Shown here: one piece after another, positions 24,464-34,747 of the stretch
How the letters are laid out: each line of letters starts with the position of its first letter
How positions within the stretch are numbered: the stretch's first letter is position 1
Notes under the pieces: generated by a model
The model's database searches: none
The model's input: only the letters and a program-made list of their open reading frames with translations
Told to the model about the DNA's origin: nothing
Program-made: the position numbers and the translations under genes
Source of the DNA: Actinomucor elegans
Taxonomy: Eukaryota; Mucoromycota; Mucoromycetes; Mucorales; Mucoraceae
Assembly: GCA_026027325.1 (NCBI GenBank)
Contig: JAMSLZ010000002.1
Coordinates: forward strand, 372,001 to 436,000
DNA: 64,000 bases
Direction of reading: 5' to 3'

Positions 24464-27400
24464 ATGGAGCAAGAACACACTGAATCTACACAGGACAAAA
24501 AGCATTGTATGGAAGAAACTGTAGAACGTGTGAAGGAACGTATCATAGCAACTTCGAAATTGCTAGGATATTTACAAAATGCGAAAAAAGGTGAACTCGC
24601 ATGTCTTGAGATTATAGAAACACGTTACTGATCTGCCGTTAATTCATTTAGATCTCGAAGATAAAAACCAACAAATTGCTAACTTGAAGTCTACTTTAAG
24701 TGTTTCAATTAAAGCTGCGCAAGAAGCCGATAATAAGCAAAAGACTCTGCAAACGGAAAAAGCCAAACAGACCTTCGAATTAACGAAAAAGAATCAAGAA
24801 TTAGCCGTACTAAAAGAAAATCTATGCCTAGCCGAGAAAAAAGTAGAAGTTTTAACTGCAGATCTTGGACGTGTTGAAAGAGAGAAAGAGGCTTTGGACG
24901 AAGATATGATCGAAATGAAAATGAACAGCGACCTTGTAGAGAACGAGTTAGAAGATTTGAAAGAGAGCTTACAGAATATGATACCAAAGGAAGAACTACG
25001 GGACATGATACCAAAAAAAGAACTACAAAATATGATACCAAAGAAAGAGCTACAGGATATGATACCAAAGAAAGAGTTAGAAAAACGCCAAATCGAACAC
25101 AATACCATTGTTTCTAACCTAAAGAAGCAAATTCAAGATCTACAGGAGCAAAATTCGTTAGAAGATGATGAACTCCCAAGACTGAGAAGCGAGAACGAAC
25201 AGTTGAAAAGCAAAAACGTACAGCTGAAATGGGAAAACGAACAATTGAAAGGCGAAAACTCAAGATCAAAAACCGAGAATTCATACTTGAATGACGAGAA
25301 TCTAGAGTTGAAAGCCGAGATTTCACAATTGAAAGTAGAGATTTCAAATTTGAAAATCGAGAACTCGCAATTGAAATCTAAAGTATCATACTCTAATAAG
25401 AATACATCGCCAAAGTTATCGTCACATGAAGTCAACAAGGAATTAATGAGACGATTTCACAAGGTACGAGGCGACTGCAATTATTATCGAAAAGAAATGA
25501 AGCGACTAGAAGAAGAGTTGAAGCAATCTTTTATGCGAGAATCTGTACGCTATGGTTTGGACGATATGCCTGGTTCACCTGCATCTGTACACTTCGAAGA
25601 TGATAGTATCTTTGAATCGAATTTTCCGGAACTTCAACCACGATCATTGGCTTCATTAGCTAATACCTCGTCTAATTCACCACCTGCCCCCAATTCCATG
25701 AATCTTATCTCACCAATAGACAGAGGAGCATCTACACCTTCTCAACCATCATCATCTCCCGTCATTGTTCATAGCTCTGTCTCAAAATCAACTCGTGTTT
25801 GTAAACCTAATCCAATTGATACAATGACGGGCACCATAGGCAATTCTAGGCCTCCATCGCGGTCAATCGACACAGCAATGAATCCTATTTTGCCCAATGC
25901 TAGGTCGCAGTCTGTTGAAGCGACAAGTCCGGCTTCATCAACAACCAAATCACAATCTATTGACACAGCAATGAGCCCCGTTTCATCCAATTCTGGGCTA
26001 TCTTCAGTACCTATTGACAAAGCAATGAGTATTACTTCTTCCAAGGCCAAACAATCTTCACAAGCTGATGATACAGAAACAAGCACTACTTTATCTCAGA
26101 CAAGGTCGCCGTCGCCATCTACTGAATCTCCAGCAAATGGTACTGAAAAGGCTCAAATTCGTAAATCGGGTCTAATTCCACCTCCTCCAAAAATCACTGT
26201 GACAGCTAAAGCTCCTCGAAAGATAAATCCTACTGGTAGAAACAAGCAAAGCAGACTCATGAAGTTTGTGAATGCTCGAAACTCTGGAAAGATGTTAAAT
26301 AGTAAACCATTATCTGTACCGATTACACCAACAGCCACCTTACTAAAAACAACAGCATCGACCTCAGAGGTCATGGATACTCAAAAGCCAGCAACTATCA
26401 CATCAACTATATCAACACCAGCCGACAAATCTGCTGCCTCTCCCAAAGCTACTAGTACTGAAGCACCAGAAACTAGTAGTGAACCTGTTCGAGAAATTAA
26501 ACGTCGTGCAAGTCAAACGCAACTACACGATCCAAAAGACAAAGGCAACGCAGCAAAAAAATCCAAACCAACCACAACTGCCAATTCTAAAATTGCGTTG
26601 ATGGAAAGTCTTTTGAAAACTGGCATTGTACCCGACCTTAAAGATATTGTAAGCCATCCTACTGATTTCTTGGACGAAATCGATGAAATGTATTCAACAA
26701 TGAATTCAGCAGCGGAACTTTCCAACAAGGAGCTTACAGCTGTAGGTCATCCGAACGTTTTACAATTACATCTGCCTCAAGGTATTATTCAGCGGGAAAA
26801 AATGTGCATGCTGCTGGTATGTCTTTTAGCGAAGCACTATGTAAGTAATATTATTAACTATTGATACACATTACATTAACATAGACTCTTTCTATAGCCA
26901 TTAGAGTTTCAAGAGCTGTTGCGTGGTATTGTTTCCAGGTTAATTTGGTGTGTCAACGAAAAAGCCGTCAATAAAAAATTAATGTAAGTCGCATTCATAT
27001 TGGATATACAGGGTATATTAACGTTTTCGCTATCAAAAATAGCCGATATGTTCGTCTTGTAGCAGTATTAGCCAAATTTAACAATCAGCCAGAACTCATA
27101 CGTTCCTGTATCTACAATATTCTAAAAAGCAAGAACAAAGAGTACACCACTATCGTAGCTTTGCTGAATATATCTTACATTTACAAAGAATGTTTGTCGA
27201 ATCCTACTCTCGATGGTCTACATGATCCTGATAAAGTATTATTCTATGATACATTACAAGCTTGTGTGACTCATATCAATCAATTGACTGATACTCCTCC
27301 AAATGTAAGTCATCTATAACGTCTTATTTGACAGAGAATCCTAATGCAAACATCTGAACAGGTCAAAACTATGTATGATAAGCTTATTAAGGAGATTGGA

Positions 27401-28076
27401 TGGAATAACCAGATCGAAATTGATTCGTGTATTGACGCTGCTATGAAACTACTTGACTCACCAGAATTCTTGAAAATATTCCAAGACCCAAGTATGTCCC
27501 TTTTTTTTAAGCGGGAAACAAAAACCCATCTAACGATTATCGATTTCATAGAACGATTCCAACAAGTTCGACAAATTATCGTCATGTCTATCGATCTTTG
27601 TTTTAAAATTGGACATACGTGGAAATACACCTATGATGAATTCATTCGAAAAAAGCTTTGGCCTTTGTTGCCAAAGCCTGTAGTCAATGATGTGGTCATT
27701 GAATTACTAGGTAATATAAAATGTGTAAATGAATTCATAGTTTGTTCTGACTTGGGCTTTCAAACAAAGGTATATTGGGTAGCCAGGGTGTTTCTCGAAA
27801 CCCATTTAAGAAGGATGAACTTGGAGTTGATGCACTGGTTGAAAAGTTAGTTCAAATAGTTAAATTAGCTCAACCAATGCCGCCTGGTATGTCTTTTTCT
27901 TTTCTTTTGGCTTGGCTTCTCTTGTAGAATCTATTGACTTACTTTTTATTTTATTTTATTTTTGGTTAGATCAATGTTTTATTCAACATACGGCTGCTAG
28001 AGCAATCTTGGTGATCGCTGGTGATAAGCCAAGTTACAAAAAGTTGGTCAGCGATTTTTATGCTTCAAGGAAATGA
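24464..28076 (+). CDS. Large coiled-coil protein with ICE1-like C-terminal helical domain
   Basis: Seven exons (24464-24590, 24652-26840, 26898-26983, 27043-27304, 27362-27710, 27770-27886, 27970-28076) give about 1078 residues with consistent phase. Residues about 45-335 form a long coiled coil, including four tandem 9-residue repeats (MIPKKEL-type) and a run of LK-x-ENE-x repeats. Residues about 336-690 are Ser/Thr/Pro-rich and disordered. The C-terminal about 390 residues are helical, with WKYTYDEFIRKKLWPLLPK, then ELLGILGSQGV and a final helix pair. N-terminal coiled coil plus such a C-terminal block is the architecture of ICE1, the scaffold of the little elongation complex that drives snRNA transcription, but this rests on pattern memory. 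Exon 5 could alternatively start at 27335, also in frame, but that would need a 30-nt intron. Confidence 0.75.
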
Positions 28077-28239
28077 AAATGGCGTGTTGATATTGTACAT
28101 AACTATACCTAAAAATAAAAATAAAAATATCCTAATATTGTATTGCATGTATGTAGACGACTGATTCATGGAGATATCATTGAAACAAATGAAGTTTCTT
28201 TAACGTTCTCTCTCTCTGAATATATTTTTATTCGACAGG

Positions 28240-29105
28240 TATAAAGTCAGTTTTGTGATTGTGCTTGAAAGATTTGACGTAAATGTACATGACAATTTTT
28301 GCACATTTAGCATACTAACTTTCTTCTTTTGTTGGTATTTCCTTGTTTCATTGCTCATACAAATGCTCCTCCCCACTTCCAAAAGGCATTGATATATTGG
28401 GAGTATCTAGCTACATTATTGCTACTGAGTAATCACTCGCAGCATTTTACCATTGAATAAACTGTACGGTCCTTAAGAGCAATATGTCCAATTCTATCTC
28501 CTCCTTTTGCATAAACTTTTTAACAGCAAAAGGCATTTGCTTCACAAATACCTAAAATTAGCCCAGAGAATCTCATTTTCCATCGCTCAATAGAGATTAA
28601 ATCATGATATGAAATTAAATTGTCTCTACGATAATTTGCAGTATCAACTGAGCCTAAAGGGAAAGTTATAAAGAAACCCTTATTCTTCATTTGATAATTC
28701 TTTGACTTACTTTTATGAGTTCTGCACTCTGCAACTACTTGAGGTCGATGTAGTGTGACAGTTTCACCACTAGGCTCTAAGACACTCTTGTAGTCCTCTA
28801 ATGTTGTCGTACAGCAAGATGATACGAAAATTTTGACCTTCGGATCTCTGTAGGCACATTCAAATATTTTCATACCTACTTCACAAGTTTTGCATATTGT
28901 ATAATGACTGCCGCCAGCTTCCTCCACTTGATCAACGATGTCGGTAGAAGCTATTCCACGAGGCCAATATCATCTTTTCGCTACATGCATAATTGAATAT
29001 AACCCAAGCTCGTTCAGCATCGAAACTATTTCGGGTGAACTAATCCACTATTAAACCAAAGTTTTACTAAATGCTTTACTATGGCTACCATGTTACACGT
29101 TCCAG
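28240..29105 (-). mobile_element. piggyBac-type transposase relic
   Basis: The longest open frame (28927-28520, 135 codons) reads GGSHYTICKTCEVGMKIF, then KVKIFVSSCCTTTLED and finally SVDTANYRRDNLIS followed by ERWKMRFSGLILGICEANAF. The order and motifs (VD-N-R, W-R-F, G-NA near the end) are those of the DDE domain end of piggyBac (PGBD/IS4-like) transposases. Adjacent frames extend the match both ways: YWPRGIASTDIVDQ upstream, KDRTVYSMVK downstream, and a Cys-rich end near 28270. Stops and frame changes show the copy is dead. I see no terminal inverted repeats. Confidence 0.65.
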
Positions 29106-29185
29106 GTTCGTTGCCGTATTTCTTTGGTCGAGGATCACCAACAGTATCCAAACGATTTATTGTGTTTGTGTACTTGTTGGTAAAT

Positions 29186-29583
29186 GCAGCAGTTCATTTT
29201 GAGTATGGTGCACTAAATAGGCGCGACATTTGATCGGGCCTGTTGAGAACTCTATAGATCATTAGATCTAAGTTACATAACTGATCGCTAATTATTGGCA
29301 AGTATTATTACTAATTTCATTATAGTTAAAGAAAATATTCCAATGGATATTGCAACCCATTCTGAGTACAGCACACTAAACAAAAGCGATGTTGGATCCG
29401 GAATTGCTGAAGGATCTATGGATGTATGAGTGTAGGTTAGTGATATGCAGGATAATTAAAAAACTAACAACTGATGAGTATAATATACTAACTGGATTGC
29501 AAATGAAAGCATAGTTCCAGCAGGTACAGCAGCTCACTTTGAGTATATATTAGCTGCCGAATGCGACATTAACCTGGGATCCG
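29186..29583 (+). repeat. Three diverged copies of an about 170-bp repeat
   Basis: Cores start at 29186, 29351 and 29526, spaced 165 and 175 bp. Each has CAGYTCAYTYTGAGTA-like sequence followed after about 20 bp by a GCGACATT-like block and then a GATC-containing stretch. Related single cores occur at 44427, 46474, 58667, 58841 and 21357. There is no coding content. The regular spacing suggests the remains of a tandem array. Confidence 0.55.
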
Positions 29584-30340
29584 TTGGGAGGTCAATAGAA
29601 CTAGATTCAAATAAAATGCAAAGCCTTTACAGTCAATCGCTAAAGTGTAATGTATTTACCTTTTGAGATGTAGTTTATAACCTACATAAGTTTACCATGT
29701 TGGAAGGTTTCCTAAAATATTAATTTTATATACCAAATACTCGAATTATAATTGTAAGCTAAAAGCGTCCGAATTTTGTTAAAAATAACTATATCAATTG
29801 AAGAAAATAATTTACAGTCTTCATATCACTCGATTCTTCATTTTATTCTGCTTGAAAATTTACTACAGAATATTCTGCGTGTTGGCAATTGCTGCTGAGA
29901 AAAACATAAATCTAAAAACATTGTATGAACTTTAAAAAATGATAGCCTACGAGATTTTAGCTAGGACATTCTCATCGACAAGGGGATACCAACCGATCTT
30001 AGTCTAATATTGCGCTTAATAGGTAATCCATGCTTAAAATCAGTTGATCTATCTGGTAAGAATTGCGTTTGGTTCCAATTCCTTTGTTGCATTGGATGCC
30101 TCGTTCATACTCATCATTTCCATAAATGAAATGTTGTTTCCTTTTTTATAAATGACACAGTTAGCGGCCTATATGTCGTAATGATATATAGCGAAAATGC
30201 TTTCTCAGTGGTATATATCAATAAAGATATTTATCTGAAAACAATGGTTCTGTGCGGAAAGACAGCACCGCTAAAGCCGAGAATATCATTAATTCAAGTA
30301 GCACTAACTCCGGGAACCGAAAAAGGCTCTCGGTAACATC

Positions 30341-30804
30341 GATCGAGAAATCACGCTGAGATTTATCAAATAGATTGGCCTAGATATAGGATCGATTATA
30401 ATATTATGGAACTACTCTTGATTTAGAGTGATTTTACAGCGAAATCATATTGTAATCGAGATGTTCTTCATACCCTATAAGCGTGTTGCTTTTTTGTCAC
30501 GCTTCCTTCATGTATACGTGATAGAAAGGGTGATGCATGATGGACAAATAGTTATTAGAATACAGCCAAGCCATTATCAGCATCCGACACGTTATACCGT
30601 GCAGACAATGGAAAGAAACCAACTGTACATTTTGGGCTTTTTGAATGAAACAATACAGAATAAGTTTAGAATATCAAAGAATAAAACAGATCAATTATGT
30701 GGGTTGCCTGTAAAGGAAAGGGATTCCCTACTGTTGGTCAAATTGGCATATTTACGTTTTAGTTTAAATGCTAAAATCGAAATCAATTGCCCGATTTCTC
30801 GATC
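30341..30804. repeat. Inverted-repeat-flanked segment (MITE-like)
   Basis: A perfect 12-bp inverted repeat, GATCGAGAAATC at 30341-30352 and its complement at 30793-30804, brackets about 440 bp; the match weakly extends outward (CGGT at the outer ends). The interior carries a 133-codon ORF on the plus strand (30428-30829) with no recognisable domain. It ends just before the TATA box of the next gene. A small non-autonomous DNA transposon is one reading; chance similarity is another. Confidence 0.35.
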
Positions 30805-30836
30805 TCGACCAACCGCACTGATGAGATAGGAAATTG

Positions 30837-30844
30837 TATATAAA
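30837..30844 (+). promoter_or_regulatory. TATA box of the small two-exon gene
   Basis: TATATAAA lies 77 bp upstream of the ATG at 30914, good spacing for a fungal core promoter. Assigned by sequence and position. Confidence 0.45.
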
Positions 30845-30913
30845 CAGCACTTTTCCGATTTTCTTTTCTTTTTTTTTACACGCTCTCGATTTATAATATT
30901 TTCTTGAGTAATA

Positions 30914-31180
30914 ATGAAGTGCTATCCTACTAACAATAACACTGTGCGATTTCGCATGAGTGAAAGCCCAGCTCCAAACACTGGTAATTCTTGTCTAAAA
31001 ACCACTTCTTCAACAAGCAAGTCTAATCCGGATTTTCAAATTCAATCAGGTTTTTGTCAATACTGTGGCGTAGATACCTTTTTATTCTCGTAAGTTGATT
31101 CTCTCAGAGCTATATTCATCTTATTAAGCATTTCTTTATTTACCAGTCATGAGTTCTGGTGTCGTTTCTCTACCAATTAA
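30914..31180 (+). CDS. Small Cys-containing protein, two exons
   Basis: Exons 30914-31089 and 31147-31180 are joined by a 57-nt GT-AG intron and give 69 residues. The first 45 residues are Ser/Thr/Asn-rich. The C-terminus has FCQYCGVDTFLFSHEFWCRFSTN, with C-x2-C then H and C, which looks like a small zinc-binding knuckle that only becomes complete after splicing. I do not recognise the protein. It lacks a signal peptide, so a nuclear or cytosolic role is more likely. The TATA box upstream and the in-phase splice support a real gene. It converges with the Sel1-repeat gene, the two stops being about 225 bp apart. Confidence 0.55.
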
Positions 31181-31405
31181 ATAGGGCATTTCTGCATGAG
31201 AATTATTAGTCTAGTATTGCTTTCCCTATACTATCCAACATTTATGTATTCCCTTTTATTTTAAACATCCCAAAGGATCAGTTATTTATATTGTAACATA
31301 CTTCTATCGCAAAAACTGTACATAATTCAATCTTTATTGATTAAATATCCCTTTTTTTTTTGTTTAAATACGATGCTATCTATTATCACAGATGATTCTA
31401 TAATT

Positions 31406-33263
31406 TTATTTAGAAGGTTTGTCATATTTGGGTTTCCAGATCCAAGAATTGCCCATGATACCTTGACCTTGTTTATCAGCGAGACGATAGTATTTAGCAG
31501 CTAAATGTAAATCTTTTTTCACACCATGACCATGATAATAACAATGGCCAAGGTCATTTTGAGCATCTGGGTCATTTAAATCGGCCGCTATCTTGAAATA
31601 ATAAACAGCTGTTTCCTTGTTCTTTTTGCACTATATTTTTGGATTAGACATAATGTATGTATATGACGAAAAAAAAAAACAAAAACAAAAACAAAAAGTA
31701 AACTTACGCCCCAGCCGTGTCGAAACGAAACCCCCAATTCATAGATAGCCATGATGAGTTCACCTTTAGCAGCAGAAGTATTGACGGTAGTTGAAAAAGT
31801 ATTCAAGTCTACTACGGCGTGCTCTGCAGCTTTTTGAAGGTATTGAAATGCAAGATGCTCGTTTTTTTTACAGCCCTAGATAGATGCTTTGATTAAATGA
31901 TGTTGATAGTAGTAAATGTTACACTATACCCATCCGTGTCTTAGAGAAACACCATATAAAAACATGGCGATTGGTAAATCCAATTGAGATGCCCGTCTGA
32001 ACATATCGGTAGCTTGTTCTAATTTTCCTGCTTCGTGAAATTTGATGCCTTCGTGCACCAATTTTTCTGCTTCGCTTTCGGGCTGCATGGACAGTTTTTT
32101 ACAGGACAAAGCTTTCTTGATGCCATTTTCGACATTGTTTCGAGGAGCACCCGCTAAAGGAGATGGTAACATGGTATGTGGGTGAAGTGTGTTGGGTGAA
32201 GGGGTGCTTGGAGAACATGTGAAAGGTGATAATCCACTAGGCGAATTGGCACTACGCGAAGAGCCAGGTGTGCTTAGACCACCAGGTGTTGGTAATGGAT
32301 GATTTTGCATGGAAGAAGTACGTGTAGGAGTGAGTAAAGTCCTATTAGGAGATGAAGATGAACGAACGGGTGTAGGAGGAATAACTAGTGGAGTTAAAGG
32401 TGGCTTTGGTAGTCGTGTGTTTGTTGTGGACCTAGATGTAGAAATGCTACTGGATATCATCGGGTGATGGTCATTATTATATTGATTAATTGTAGTATCG
32501 TAATGAATTGGGTTGGTCTTTTTACTATGTGGTACTGGCTGTAAAGCGAAGTTGCTGTTATTTTGAGATACTTCATCATACACAGCCACAGAGGGCTGAG
32601 GTGTTTGTATATAGGTTTGCGGCATTTGAACATTAGATTTAACAAATTTAGGTGGATTGACTGTTTGAATCTCTGGATCGTGATAAGGTGCATTGCTTTG
32701 AAGATGGTTATAATAATTCATATTAGGTACAGAAGAATTCGCGTAATGGTCATTATTAATATAATAATCTTCAGTTACAGAATCAATAACAAGCGCAGAT
32801 GTATTAGGCTCTATTTGAAAGTTTTAGATCACAGTACAATAGCCTCAGATCATCCTACCTATATATGTTTCTCGAGCAGGGTAATAATGGCCTTGTCCGG
32901 TAGGATCTATGAGTGATTCTCGGTCAAGTGGTTGTGCTTTCTGCTGCAGTGATGATGATCTGGCGGGCTTTTAACGGGTTAATATTAAAATTCTTATTAC
33001 ACTGTAATTTTGCTATTGTACCTGTCTCCATGATTCATTATTGACCTATAATAATATAGTAAGTTTATATGCATCTTTTACAGGTTTTAACCGGTCAGCA
33101 TGCTTACATGATATTCAGCTGTAGAGGGCGATGGTACGATTCTATCAAAATCTTCAGTTAAATCTCGAGATTTTATAAAAGCTGTTTGTAATAAGTACCT
33201 AGAATTTGGTGTTATATATTGAAAGGACGTGTTATTATGATTATTAGCGATATTCTTGTACAT
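31406..33263 (-). CDS. Sel1-like repeat protein
   Basis: Six exons (33263-33108, 33045-33022, 32964-32859, 32810-31930, 31875-31708, 31630-31406) give 519 residues in phase. The first about 320 residues are disordered and rich in Ser, Pro, Thr and Asn, with many SP/TP sites that could be kinase targets. Residues about 325-510 form Sel1-like (TPR-related) repeats: EGIKFHEAGKLEQATDMF, then LYGVSLRHGWGCKKNEHLAF, LGVSFRHGWGCKKNKETAV and LGHCYYHGHGVKKDLHLAA. Such repeats are protein-binding solenoids; the layout resembles fungal Dsf2-like and Skt5/Chs4-type regulators, which I cannot separate here. The frame continues upstream to an ATG at 33320, so the exact start is uncertain. Exon 2 is only 24 nt. 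Confidence 0.8.
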
Positions 33264-34513
33264 TAAGGTAAGGATTGAATAGAAAATAAAAAAAAGTAAA
33301 GAAAGGTGAAATAAAGACAAAGAAAGCGATAAAGAGATCTACAAGAGACTATAACCAATAGCAGAATGCAGGACAAGGGAGAATTGCCAGTCTTTTTTTT
33401 TTTTTTTTTTTTGTCTGTTTCAAGCCTATTGTAACGTGCGCTTCAGTGCCAATTCAGGTAAGGAAGATATTACACAGAAATTTGGTTAGTTTTATTAAAA
33501 GCGTCTATTTAAACTAATACAATGATCCCACAATGAATTATTAACATCTTTGTTCTTAAGAAGACTATATTCTAGTCGAGATTAAGAATAATTGATTTGC
33601 TAATCCAAGAAGTTCTTGGTTACTATCAAATTTATATATATACCTCATCGACTTGAATAGGAGCATAGTAGTATTAATAGATCTTCTTTATTTGACGTGT
33701 ACTACATTCCTTTTCAATGTTCAATGGATCATTTCATTTTGATAGTTTTCTTGAAGCCACTTTTTAGTTGAATTCAATCACTTAAAAAAATTAAAATTAA
33801 AATGAAACTGAAGCTATTACAGCTATGTACTTGCCATTATTTACTCTTAAATAAGGAATCAATACAACGGGGTTGGAATAGCCTTATATTGATCAATTTG
33901 TTTGCGTAACAGCTATTCATTATAAGCTGATTTTGAAAGACCCAATAGGTGATTCTTCCCTTGGCTTTGAAGATCAAATCCATACTATACATCATACGAG
34001 ATCTAGTATCAATGCATGAATGTTTAAACTAGGAAAATTACTATTAAATATATACAATATATATGCAACTATAAATTTGTTAGTTTACAAAGAATGCATC
34101 TATCGAACGATATACAAGAGGTAACCAGTTGATTAGATTAGTCTGTCACTGTATGCTCTTTTAAATTTGTACTAGTGGTACCTTATGTCAGCCAAAGCTG
34201 CAAGTGCAAATATCTTATTAATAAGAACGCAAAAAACAATGATAAAGAGGCTGGCAGAGATTTAGATATATACTCATTCTTCTAGACACAGGTGGAGGTA
34301 TAATATGGTTAGGCAAACTATAGGTGGGATGCATGCTTCTGCTCTTATATCAATGAATAATAATATGATACAGGGAATTCTATTATTAACAAAAAAAAAA
34401 AAAAAAAAAAAAAGAATAGGTTAAAAGGGATTATTTACATATAATTTGAATGGTTTGATAGAGTATATGAAAGACAATGGAACTGAATACATTGCGCGTT
34501 GCCATCATAAAAA
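33264..34513. other. Intergenic, AT-rich
   Basis: It contains a run of 18 T at 33395-33412 and 22 A at 34391-34412, and no supported ORF or RNA gene. Confidence 0.5.
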
Positions 34514-34747
34514 CTATAATAGAACAAAGTCCTCTTCTTCGGCTTCTGCTGTTTCCATCAGCACATAATATTCCTCTTCTGTTTGATTTTTGATTGAATA
34601 TTCTATAACAAGAGTGGAGCCACCGTAATAATCGTGTCCAGATTCCTCAAGCTTTTTATGTTCTAGGAGCTTTTTCTGTTCATCTGCTACTTCAATCTCT
34701 ACAGTTTCATATTCATCTGCAAATGCATTAACAATATCTCTTTTCAT
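34514..34747 (-). CDS. Small acidic ORF of unknown function
   Basis: A 77-codon ORF starting at an ATG has balanced, protein-like composition: YETVEIEVADEQKKLLEHKK, then GHDYYGGSTLVIEYS and an acidic end (ETAEAEEEDFVLL). I recognise no domain. It stands alone in a gene-poor region and may be a real small gene or the last exon of a lost gene; the acidic C-terminus resembles tails of larger proteins. Confidence 0.35.
   Translation of the reverse strand: MKRDIVNAFADEYETVEIEVADEQKKLLEHKKLEESGHDYYGGSTLVIEYSIKNQTEEEYYVLMETAEAEEEDFVLL

Noticed and set aside
24709..26728. Several Ser/Phe-rich ORFs on the minus strand of the coiled-coil gene
   Set aside because: Reverse-strand shadows of a Lys/Glu-rich coding sequence.
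27305..27334. A 30-nt intron in the ICE1-like gene
   Set aside because: Extending the intron to 27361 keeps the phase and gives a normal 57-nt length.
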